From positions 343,509 through 407,508 of the forward strand of contig NZ_AOLK01000015.1 in NCBI RefSeq assembly GCF_000336755.1: 64,000 bases of DNA, written 5' to 3'. Every line of letters starts with the position of its first letter. Within the stretch, counting starts at the first letter, position 1. The position numbers were made by a program, and so were the translations under genes. Source of the stretch: Haloferax elongans ATCC BAA-1513. GTDB lineage: Archaea > Halobacteriota > Halobacteria > Halobacteriales > Haloferacaceae. This document shows, piece after piece, positions 57,231-64,000 of this stretch. Under the pieces are notes generated by a model. That model saw only the letters and a program-made list of their open reading frames with translations. It made no database searches and was not told the DNA's origin.

Positions 57231-57962
57231 ATGCATCACGTTCGATTCCGCGACCCGGCTGGCGCGGTCCGACAGGGTAAGTGGCACGGTGATTCGGTCT
57301 CCTTTGGCGGCGAGACGTACGACCTTGACGAGGTCGACGTGCTCCCACCGTGTGAGCCGACGAAAATCGTCTGTATCGGCCGCAACTACGCCAAGCACGC
57401 CGAGGAGCGCGACGTGGACGTTCCGGACCGGCCACTGCTGTTTCTCAAGCCCCCGAACGCGGTTGCGAGCCACGGCGACACCGTCACGCTCCCAGCAGGA
57501 AAAGAGAACGTCGAACACGAGGCCGAACTGGCCGTCGTCATCGGCGAGCAGTGCCGAAACGTCGCGGTTGACGAGGCCGAGGACGTGATTGCCGGCTACA
57601 CCGTGATGAACGACGTGTCCAACCGCGACGACCAGGACGTCGAGACCAACTGGGTTCGCGGGAAGGCGTTCGACGGTGCGGCACCACTCGGCCCGGTCCT
57701 CGCCGACCCCGACCACCTCCCGGAAGACGCGAGCATCTCCCTGCGGGTAAACGGCGAGACCCGACAGGACTCCAGTATCGAACATCTCATCTTCTCGGTC
57801 CCAGAACTCGTCGCCGAGATTACGACGTATCTGACGCTCGAACCGGGCGACGTGATTTCGACCGGTACGCCCGAGGGCGTCGGTCCACTCGAAGACGGCG
57901 ACCACGTCGAAGTCGAAGTCGAGGGCGTCGGCGTCCTCGAACACGACGTGCGACAGGACTGA
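57231..57962 (+). CDS. Fumarylacetoacetate hydrolase family protein
   Basis: A 243-residue soluble enzyme of the FAH/HpaG family. The core motifs are CIGRNYAKHAEER, PLLFLKPPNAVASHGD, the metal-binding E-x-E (HEAELAVVIGEQ), the substrate-region TVMNDVSNRDDQ, and DVISTGTPEGVGPLEDGD. Such enzymes cleave or decarboxylate acyl-pyruvates in catabolic pathways; the exact substrate here is unknown. It lies 3 nt before the DUF1648 gene, so the two are probably cotranscribed. N-terminal residues form the usual small extra domain. Confidence 0.92.
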   Translation: MHHVRFRDPAGAVRQGKWHGDSVSFGGETYDLDEVDVLPPCEPTKIVCIGRNYAKHAEERDVDVPDRPLLFLKPPNAVASHGDTVTLPAGKENVEHEAELAVVIGEQCRNVAVDEAEDVIAGYTVMNDVSNRDDQDVETNWVRGKAFDGAAPLGPVLADPDHLPEDASISLRVNGETRQDSSIEHLIFSVPELVAEITTYLTLEPGDVISTGTPEGVGPLEDGDHVEVEVEGVGVLEHDVRQD

Positions 57963-57965
57963 GAG

Positions 57966-58352
57966 ATGCGCGTCCATCGGATGACATTCCTCGGCGGCGC
58001 AATCTTCGCCGTCACCGCGCTCGCGAGCCTCGCCCTCCTGCCGCTGCTTCCCTCCGAGGTTGCGATTCACTTCGGTGTCGGCGGCGAACCTGATTCGTTC
58101 GTCGCAGCCCCGGCAGGCGTTCTCTTGCTTCCGGGTATCGGTCTGGCCACGCTCATCTTCACCAGAGTCGCTGGCTCGGTCGGTCTCGGAACCAGCGCAC
58201 CGCCGGTGTTCGACCCGCTTCTCGCCACGTTCCTCGGGTACGTCCAGGCGCTCGTTCTCGCGTACAACCTCGGCGTGCGAATCAACGTGGCAACGGCGCT
58301 CGCGCCCGCACTCGTCGCGTTTGTCGCTGTCGTGTTCGTTATCCAACGCTAG
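57966..58352 (+). CDS. DUF1648-domain membrane protein
   Basis: A 128-residue membrane protein with four hydrophobic segments. Its first loop LLPLLPSEVAIHFGVGGEPDSF is the DUF1648 signature (also found at the start of SdpI-like immunity proteins). The function of stand-alone DUF1648 proteins is unknown; some bacterial members protect against membrane-active toxins. It directly follows the FAH-family gene with a 3-nt gap. A short AT-rich stretch (TATGTTTAGG) after it precedes the gluconate dehydrogenase subunit gene. Confidence 0.84.
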   Translation: MRVHRMTFLGGAIFAVTALASLALLPLLPSEVAIHFGVGGEPDSFVAAPAGVLLLPGIGLATLIFTRVAGSVGLGTSAPPVFDPLLATFLGYVQALVLAYNLGVRINVATALAPALVAFVAVVFVIQR

Positions 58353-58401
58353 AGCCGACAGAGGGCAAGCCATATGTTTAGGCTCGCCTAATCCCCGCCG
58401 A

Positions 58402-59055
58402 ATGCGACTGACTCGACGCGACGCGATTGCAGTCCTCGCCGGTCTCGGCGTGGTGGGAGGGGGCGCTGTCGCGGTCGACCAGTTCGACCCGCCGACCGCA
58501 GAGTCGGGAGAGATGGGAGAGACGGGAGACAGCGGCGGCGATGGGTCGGTGTCGACGACCGTCACCGCCACGATGACCGCCGCGGCAGAAGTCGTCTACC
58601 CGAGTCAGACCGAAGGCGTCTCCGACTTCGTCGAGACGTACGTCGTCGGCCGCGCGAGAGACGAGTCGCGTCGGGACGCCATGCGCGACGCAGCGCTCGA
58701 ACTCGACGACATCGCCCGCGACTGGTACGGCGACGACTTCGCCGACCTCTCTGCGGACGACCGAGACTCGTTGCTTCGCGAACTCGGCGTCGCCGCCGCC
58801 GACCCGGTAGCCGACGGGAACGTCTCCGAGCGAATCCGGTTCCACGTCGTGAACGAACTACTCTACGCCTTCTACGCATCGCCGACAGGGGGTAGACTCG
58901 TCGGTATCGAGAACCCAATCGGCCACGCTGGCGGCACAGCAAGCTACCAGCGGGCGACGATGTCCAAAGACGATGTCGAACGTGTCGGGCATGTCGAGCG
59001 CGTCGAACGCGCAGGCGATTCCGAGGACGTTGACGGGAGTGTGACCGATGAGTAA
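58402..59055 (+). CDS. Gluconate 2-dehydrogenase subunit 3-like protein
   Basis: A 217-residue protein with a twin-arginine-type signal (LTRRDAIAVLAGLGVVGGG) and the subunit 3 family core (STTVTATMTAAAEVVYPSQTEGVSDFVETYVVGR...NELLYAFYASPTGG). In bacterial gluconate or sorbitol dehydrogenases this small subunit brings the signal-less flavoprotein across the membrane and stabilises it. The stop overlaps the flavoprotein start by 8 nt (ATGAGTAA), so the two form a complex. No cytochrome c subunit is encoded next to them. The ATG at 58402 directly starts the signal. Confidence 0.87.
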   Translation: MRLTRRDAIAVLAGLGVVGGGAVAVDQFDPPTAESGEMGETGDSGGDGSVSTTVTATMTAAAEVVYPSQTEGVSDFVETYVVGRARDESRRDAMRDAALELDDIARDWYGDDFADLSADDRDSLLRELGVAAADPVADGNVSERIRFHVVNELLYAFYASPTGGRLVGIENPIGHAGGTASYQRATMSKDDVERVGHVERVERAGDSEDVDGSVTDE

Positions 59056-60649
59056 CCCCGCCCAGACGGACCGTACGCCGGTCGAAGACGCCGACGTATG
59101 TATCGTCGGGGCAGGTCCGGCAGGGGGGATCGTCGCCCATCGTCTCGCAGAATCGGGCGCGACTGTGGCGGTTCTCGAAGCGGGACCGCGGTTCGACGGC
59201 GACAGACAGGACCAACTGGAACAACACCTTCGCCCCGGACTCGACGACCCGTGGGACATGGGCGGCCCGCGCGACGAGTTCACGTCGTCTGGCGACTCGT
59301 TCTACCCACTGAACGCCGCCCGCGTGAAGGGTGTCGGTGGCTCGACGCTCCACTGGCAGGGGATGGTGATGCGCCTCCACGAGCGCGACTTCGAACTCGA
59401 CTCACGACACGGCGTGGGCGCTGACTGGCCCATCTCGTACGACGACCTACGCCCGTTCTACGCCGAGGCAGAGCGCGAACTCGGCGTCGCGGGCGCGATG
59501 GACAACCCGTACGCCCCACCTCGTGAGGAACCCCATCCGCTTCCGGCGTTCCCGCCGTCGCACTCAGATTCCATCTTCGCGGAGGCGTGTGAACGACTCG
59601 GAATCGACATGCACTCGGTTCCGAACGCCCGCAACTCCGAACCCTACGACGGCCGCAGTCCGTGTGTCGGCTACGGGACGTGCAAACCGGTCTGTCCGTC
59701 AGGTGCGAAGTACACCGCCGAGTCGCACATCGAGAAGGCCGAGTCAGCGGGGGCGCGAGTCATCGACCGCGCTCGCGTGCGCCGACTCGAACACGACTCG
59801 ACAGGCGAGCGCGTCGTCGCCGCAACCTACACGACACCCGATGGAGAAACCCACCGCCAGACTGCGGACCAGTTCGTCCTCGGTTGTGGCGGCGTCGAGA
59901 ACGTCCGTCTGCTCTTGCTCTCGGAGTCCGGGCAGTACCCAGACGGCCTCGCGAACTCCTCGGGACTCGTCGGTCGGTACTTCATGGACCACCTGTTTGC
60001 CGGGATGGGCGGTCGCCTCGACAGACCGACCAGACAGAACCACGTCGGCTTCAACACCAGCGAGACACACCAGTTCTACGACGACGCGGAGCCAGTCAAC
60101 GGTCTCAAACTGGAGTTTCTCAACTACGCCGGACCGTCGCCCGTCATCGACGCGCTCCACGCCGACACGTGGGGAGATGACCTTCTGGCGCAGTTGAAGG
60201 CGAACTACGGAACCCACGTCGCCATGGGCGCGCTGGTCGAGCAACTCCCTGACGAGGACAACTACGTCACCATCGACCCCGAGACCACAGACGACCTCGG
60301 CGACCCCGTTCCGGCGGTCCACTGGTCAATCGGCGACCAGACGAAGGCGGCACTCGAACGTGCAAACGAGATTCAACGGACGGTTCTGGAGGAACTCGGT
60401 GCCGATGTGGAGTGGGCAGTCGGCCCGGACAACACCGGCCCGGCGTTCCACCACATGGGTACGACTCGAATGGGTGACGACCCCGAATCGAGCGTCGTGA
60501 ACGCGGAGTGCCGGACCCACGACCTAGAAAACCTCTGGATAGCCGGGTCGAGTGTCTTCCCCACCGGCGGCGCGATGAACCCGACACTCACCATCGCCGC
60601 GCTCGCGGTCCGGCTTGCGCAGTCGGTCAAACAGCGAGTGCGAAACTGA
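59048..60649 (+). CDS. GMC-family flavoprotein dehydrogenase
   Basis: A 533-residue FAD-dependent dehydrogenase of the glucose-methanol-choline family. Landmarks: FAD-binding GAGPAGGIVAHRLAESG near the N terminus, GVGGSTLHWQGM, a Cys-containing strand (YGTCKPVCPSGAKY) that is typical for the gluconate-dehydrogenase group, HHMGTTRMGDDPESS with the His of the active-site loop, and GGAMNPTLTIAALAVRLAQ at the C terminus. It lacks its own signal peptide and is expected to travel with the Tat-type subunit 3. It would oxidise a sugar acid or other alcohol at the cell surface; the electron acceptor is unclear. Confidence 0.92.
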   Translation: MSNPAQTDRTPVEDADVCIVGAGPAGGIVAHRLAESGATVAVLEAGPRFDGDRQDQLEQHLRPGLDDPWDMGGPRDEFTSSGDSFYPLNAARVKGVGGSTLHWQGMVMRLHERDFELDSRHGVGADWPISYDDLRPFYAEAERELGVAGAMDNPYAPPREEPHPLPAFPPSHSDSIFAEACERLGIDMHSVPNARNSEPYDGRSPCVGYGTCKPVCPSGAKYTAESHIEKAESAGARVIDRARVRRLEHDSTGERVVAATYTTPDGETHRQTADQFVLGCGGVENVRLLLLSESGQYPDGLANSSGLVGRYFMDHLFAGMGGRLDRPTRQNHVGFNTSETHQFYDDAEPVNGLKLEFLNYAGPSPVIDALHADTWGDDLLAQLKANYGTHVAMGALVEQLPDEDNYVTIDPETTDDLGDPVPAVHWSIGDQTKAALERANEIQRTVLEELGADVEWAVGPDNTGPAFHHMGTTRMGDDPESSVVNAECRTHDLENLWIAGSSVFPTGGAMNPTLTIAALAVRLAQSVKQRVRN

Positions 60650-60715
60650 ATCCGATTCCATAACTTTGGGAACGACACCGGTACTGTTTATCCCAGGGCT
60701 CGCAAACCACGGTCT

Positions 60716-61663
60716 ATGAGGAGGCGGCGCTACGTCCACGCAGTGGGTGCACTCGGTCTCGCCGGTGTCGCAGGGTGTCTCGGCGGAGACGAGAACCGCC
60801 CAACCACCGGCGCGGCGGAAAGCGCCGAGGCAGACATCGGCGAGGCATCTGGCAGCGACGACAGCGACAACAGCGACATCGTTCTCGCGACAGCGACGAC
60901 CGCCTACGACACGGGACTGCTCGACGCGCTCCACGAGGAGTTCACCGCACGATTCGGTATCCGGGTCAAGACGCTCGTACAGGGGACCGGAGCAGCCCTC
61001 AGAACCGCCGCAGACGGCGACGCAGATGTCGTCATCGCGCACGCTCGCGAGGCCGAAGACGAGTTCCTCCGGGCGGGACACGGCATCAACAGACGGGATT
61101 TGATGCACAACGACTTCCTCGTCGTCGGTCCCGAGTCGGACCCGGCAGGAGTCGATTCCGTCGGGAACGACCCGCTCGCTGCGTTCCAAACAATCGCCGA
61201 GAGCGAGTCGCTGTTTCTCTCCCGCGGCGACGACTCCGGGACCCACCGCCGGGAACAATCGCTGTGGGAACGCTCGGCGGCGACCCCCTCGGGACGATGG
61301 TATCAGGCCACCGGTGATGGAATGGGCGATACGCTCAGACAGGCCAGCAGACGCGGCGCGTACACCCTCGTCGACCGGGGGACGTTCCACGTCTACGGCG
61401 ACTCGATTTCACTCGACTCCTTCGTCGAAGGCCCACTCGGTGGCGGTCCCGAACTCCTCCGAAACGACTACGGAATCATCCCGACGAACCCCGCCCGACA
61501 CGACGTTGACTACCCGTCGGCGATGGCCTACGTCGGGTTCTTGACGGGGCGTACGGGGCAGAAAATCATTCGGACGTTCGGCGAGTCGACGCTATTCGTT
61601 CCCGACGCGCTGGACGACGACCCGGCGGTCGACCAGTACGGACCGGCCAGCGACAGGTCCTGA
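60716..61663 (+). CDS. TupA-like substrate-binding lipoprotein
   Basis: A 315-residue exported lipoprotein: Arg-rich start MRRRRYVHAVGALGL and lipobox AGCL, then a Ser/Asp linker. The mature part is a two-lobe periplasmic-binding fold resembling tungstate-binding TupA: LATATTAYDTGLLDALHEEF, QGTGAALRTAADGDADVVIAHA, and SRGDDSGTHRREQSLW all fall at oxyanion-binding positions, with DGMGDTLRQASRRGAYTLVDRGTF. It would capture an oxyanion such as tungstate. No ABC permease or ATPase gene adjoins it. It is 67 nt behind the GMC gene. Confidence 0.84.
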   Translation: MRRRRYVHAVGALGLAGVAGCLGGDENRPTTGAAESAEADIGEASGSDDSDNSDIVLATATTAYDTGLLDALHEEFTARFGIRVKTLVQGTGAALRTAADGDADVVIAHAREAEDEFLRAGHGINRRDLMHNDFLVVGPESDPAGVDSVGNDPLAAFQTIAESESLFLSRGDDSGTHRREQSLWERSAATPSGRWYQATGDGMGDTLRQASRRGAYTLVDRGTFHVYGDSISLDSFVEGPLGGGPELLRNDYGIIPTNPARHDVDYPSAMAYVGFLTGRTGQKIIRTFGESTLFVPDALDDDPAVDQYGPASDRS

Positions 61664-61750
61664 GCACGCCTCGTTCTCGAAACCGGCGATTCGCAGCAGT
61701 ATCGACCGCGAGTACGCACCCTTAAGAACCGCGACCCGCATCTTTCGACC

Positions 61751-62836
61751 ATGCAACCACGGGACCTCTCCGCGCACACTCCCTACGTTCCCGGCCGCGG
61801 AACAGAGGAGGTCGCCCGCGAACTCGGGGTGGACCCCGAGGACCTGACGAAACTCTCCTCGAACGAGAATCCTCACGGTCCAAGTCAACAGGCCGTCGCG
61901 GCCATTCAAGACGCCGCGCCGACGGTGAGCGTCTACCCGAAGACGGCCCACACCGACCTGACAGAGAAACTGGCCGACAAGTGGGACCTCACGTCCGAGC
62001 AAGTGTGGGTTTCACCCGGTGCTGACGGCGCAATCGACTACCTGACGCGAGCGATGCTCGAACCCGACGACCGCGTCCTCGAACCGTCGCCTGGCTTCAC
62101 CTACTACTCGATGAGCGCTCGCTACCACCACGGCGACGCCGTCCAGTACGAGGTGTCGAAAGACGACGACTTCGAACAGACCGCCGAGTTGGTTCTCGAT
62201 GCCTACGACGGCGAGCGCATGGTCTACCTGACGACGCCGCACAATCCGTCGGGGGCGACTTTCGCTATCGACGAGATTCGAACCCTCGCCGAATCGGTCG
62301 AAGACCACACGCTCCTCGTCGTCGACGAAGCCTACGGCGAGTTCTCCGACGAACCGTCGGCCATCGACTTGCTCTCGGAGTACGACAACATCGCGGTGCT
62401 GCGCACGTTCTCGAAGGCCTACGGCCTCGCCGGACTTCGAATCGGCTACGCCTGCGTTCCCGAGTCGTGGGCGGACGCCTACGCCCGCGTGAACACGCCG
62501 TTCGCAGCGAGCGAACTCGCCTGCCGCGCCGCACTCGCCGCCCTCGACGACGAGGACCACGTCGAGAAGACGGTCGAGTCGGTCGAGTGGTCCCGCGACT
62601 ACCTCCGCGCCGAACTCGACGTGCCGACGTGGGAGAGCGCCGGGAACTTCGTCCTCGCACAGGTTGGTGACGCCACCGCCGTCTCGGAAGCCTCCCAGCG
62701 CGAGGGCGTCATCGTCCGCGACTGCACCAGTTTCGGCCTGCCGGAGTGCATCCGCATCTCCTGTGGCACGAAAGCGCAGACGAAACGCGCCGTCGAAGTG
62801 CTCAACCGAATCGTCTCGGAGGTGCCGCCCGCGTGA
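61751..62836 (+). CDS. hisC: Histidinol-phosphate aminotransferase
   Basis: A 361-residue fold-type I PLP enzyme. The signature elements are LSSNENPHGPS near the N terminus, VSPGADGAIDYLTRAM, TPHNPSGATF, VDEAYGEF, and the PLP lysine in TFSKAYGLAGLRIGYA. HisC catalyses conversion of imidazole acetol phosphate to histidinol phosphate; haloarchaeal forms have this length. The stop overlaps the adenylate kinase start (GTGA, 4 nt), and that gene in turn overlaps the next, so the three are co-transcribed. No other his genes are here. Confidence 0.95.
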   Translation: MQPRDLSAHTPYVPGRGTEEVARELGVDPEDLTKLSSNENPHGPSQQAVAAIQDAAPTVSVYPKTAHTDLTEKLADKWDLTSEQVWVSPGADGAIDYLTRAMLEPDDRVLEPSPGFTYYSMSARYHHGDAVQYEVSKDDDFEQTAELVLDAYDGERMVYLTTPHNPSGATFAIDEIRTLAESVEDHTLLVVDEAYGEFSDEPSAIDLLSEYDNIAVLRTFSKAYGLAGLRIGYACVPESWADAYARVNTPFAASELACRAALAALDDEDHVEKTVESVEWSRDYLRAELDVPTWESAGNFVLAQVGDATAVSEASQREGVIVRDCTSFGLPECIRISCGTKAQTKRAVEVLNRIVSEVPPA

Positions 62837-63342
62837 GAGTCGCCATCACCGGAACCCCCGGAACCGGGAAAACGACGGCGACCGACGCCGTTGCCGACAC
62901 ACTCGACCTCGACGTGGTCCACCTCAACCAACTCGTCAAAGACGAGGGACTGTGGACCGAGCGCGACGAAGACCGCGACACGCTCGTCGTCGACCTCGAC
63001 GCCGTCCGCGACCACCTCGGCGACTGGGACGGTATCGTCGAGAGCCACCTCGCACACCACCTCGACGCCGACCGAGTCGTCGTCCTTCGCTGCCGCCCGG
63101 ACATCCTCGAACAGCGCCTGCTCGACCGCGGCGAACCCGAGGCAAAAGCCCGCGAGAACCGGGAGTCAGAAGCCCTCGACGTTGTTCTCGGCGAAGCCGT
63201 CGAGTTCCACGGGGAGGAGTCGGTCTACGAAATCGACACGACCGACCGCGACCCCGAGGCTGTCGCCGACGACATCGAAGCCGTCGTCGCGGGTGAGCGC
63301 GAACCGTCCGCCGGAACCGTCGACTTCATCGAATACCTATGA
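62833..63342 (+). CDS. Adenylate kinase-like (AK6/Fap7) protein
   Basis: A 169-residue P-loop kinase with a GTG start and Walker A GTPGTGKTT at residues 7-15. The lid and NMP regions are short, and the pattern of DVVHLNQLVKD, ESHLAHHLDADRVVVLRC and RGEPEAKARENRESEAL matches the AK6/Fap7 (COG1936) group, which phosphorylates AMP and participates in small-subunit ribosome maturation in eukaryotes and archaea. It overlaps hisC and the CDP-alcohol phosphatidyltransferase genes by 4 nt each. Confidence 0.93.
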   Translation: MRVAITGTPGTGKTTATDAVADTLDLDVVHLNQLVKDEGLWTERDEDRDTLVVDLDAVRDHLGDWDGIVESHLAHHLDADRVVVLRCRPDILEQRLLDRGEPEAKARENRESEALDVVLGEAVEFHGEESVYEIDTTDRDPEAVADDIEAVVAGEREPSAGTVDFIEYL

Positions 63343-63941
63343 CGCTCGACCAGTATCGCGACACCGCCGACAAACTCCTCGTTCCGTTCGTCTCGGCCGC
63401 CGATACCGCGGGACTCACCCCGAACGGCGTGAGCGTCATCGCCTTCGGATTCGCCATCGCCGCGGGCGTCGCCTTCGGCCTCGCCGACCCGTTGTGGTAC
63501 GGGGCTGGAGCCGTGTTCGTCTTCCTCAACGGTTGGCTCGACCTCGTCGACGGCGCACTCGCACGCGAACAGGGCGTCTCCTCGGAGGCCGGTGACCTGC
63601 TCGACCACGTGTTGGACCGCTACGCAGACATCGTCGTGCTCGTCGGTCTCGCGGCCGGAATCGAGTCGTATGCGCTTGGCCTCGCCGCGGTCACGGGCGT
63701 CCTCATGACCTCCTACCTCGGGACACAGATACAGGCAGTCGGCCTCGGCCGCGCCTACGGCGGCCTCGTCGGCCGCGCCGACCGACTGGCACTCATCGGC
63801 CTCGTCGGCGTCGCGTCGGCGGTCTACACCGACACGCTCGCCGGGTTCACGCTCGTCGGGTGGCTGCTGGTGTTCTTCGCCATTATCGGTCACTTCACCG
63901 CGTTCCAGCGGTTCTGGGGCGCGTGGGGCGACCTAACGTAA
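63339..63941 (+). CDS. CDP-alcohol phosphatidyltransferase family protein
   Basis: A 200-residue integral membrane enzyme with six hydrophobic spans. The full catalytic motif is present as D68-x2-D71-G-x2-A75-R76-x8-G85-x3-D89-x3-D93 (DLVDGALAREQG...GDLLDHVLD). It transfers an alcohol group from or to a CDP-linked lipid; archaeal members include archaetidylinositol-phosphate and archaetidylserine synthases. The substrate here is not decided by sequence. It overlaps the adenylate-kinase-like gene as ATGA and is the last gene in the window; the remaining bases contain no gene. Confidence 0.94.
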   Translation: MTLDQYRDTADKLLVPFVSAADTAGLTPNGVSVIAFGFAIAAGVAFGLADPLWYGAGAVFVFLNGWLDLVDGALAREQGVSSEAGDLLDHVLDRYADIVVLVGLAAGIESYALGLAAVTGVLMTSYLGTQIQAVGLGRAYGGLVGRADRLALIGLVGVASAVYTDTLAGFTLVGWLLVFFAIIGHFTAFQRFWGAWGDLT

Positions 63942-64000
63942 GAAATTAGTTTTTCGACACTTTCGGTCGGAGTGTGTCTTCCGTCGTTCCGTCACTCGGT

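Noticed and set aside
57126-58571. A 481-codon minus-strand frame over the FAH and DUF1648 genes
   Set aside because: Antisense shadow of two genes with clear family motifs; no motif of its own.

Overview
The window is haloarchaeal and looks like a Haloferax-type chromosome. It is GC-rich, its proteins are very acidic, it carries twin-arginine lipoproteins of the CLxGG type, many starts are leaderless with an AT-rich box about 25-28 nt upstream, and gene starts and stops commonly overlap as ATGA, GTGA or TAATG. The intron-containing tRNA-Trp and the hisC / adenylate kinase / CDP-alcohol phosphatidyltransferase run also fit Haloferax. I saw no rRNA, CRISPR array, insertion sequence or integrase.

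Layout. 1-6.8 kb: the end of a photolyase-related gene coupled to a creatininase-family (ArfB-like) gene, an acyl-CoA synthetase, a bactofilin-like exported protein, an aldo-keto reductase, a small membrane protein and an MFS carrier. 6.8-12.8 kb: a cell-surface metal and thiol-redox cluster made of a duplicated P19-like lipoprotein, Sco1, a DyP-like Tat protein, CcdA, a TlpA lipoprotein, a DsbA-like lipoprotein and a 2Fe-2S ferredoxin. 12.9-17.2 kb: small housekeeping and hypothetical genes, an EamA protein, a zinc-finger micro-protein and a second MFS carrier. 17.2-24.9 kb: a six-gene, fully overlapping operon (two vWA membrane proteins, a coiled-coil protein, a DUF7502-like protein, MoxR ATPase, DUF58). 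25-31.7 kb: NhaC antiporter, PAS histidine kinase, paired bPH2 proteins, an Lrp/AsnC regulator coupled to an aminotransferase, UspA.

31.9-37 kb is the most accessory-looking part. It holds a DUF7504-like protein, a 700-residue protein with a C-terminal CHAT (caspase-like) domain whose 3' end turns AT-rich, a convergent DUF7503-like micro-protein with a perfect palindrome upstream, a HalX response regulator and a TrmB-type regulator. 37-42.6 kb: a glycosyltransferase plus HD-domain pair, guaB, a micro-ORF coupled to a DUF5794 membrane protein, YjbQ and a DUF5795 zinc-finger protein. 42.7 kb: tRNA-Trp with a 103-nt intron that contains two guide sequences complementary to the tRNA itself. 43-48.6 kb: a PiT phosphate permease, MFS, a membrane protein and a Tat-exported beta-helix protein.

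48.6-51.9 kb: a tight four-gene operon pairs GTP cyclohydrolase III (arfA) with an MDR dehydrogenase, a PTPS-family protein that lacks the usual catalytic Cys, and a glycosyltransferase; this suggests a modified pterin pathway. 52-58.4 kb: HAD phosphatase, DJ-1/PfpI, OsmC, a metallo-hydrolase, an RmlD-like SDR and an FAH-family hydrolase. 58.4-64 kb: a Tat-guided two-subunit GMC dehydrogenase, an orphan TupA-like binding lipoprotein, then the coupled hisC / adenylate kinase / CDP-alcohol phosphatidyltransferase operon.
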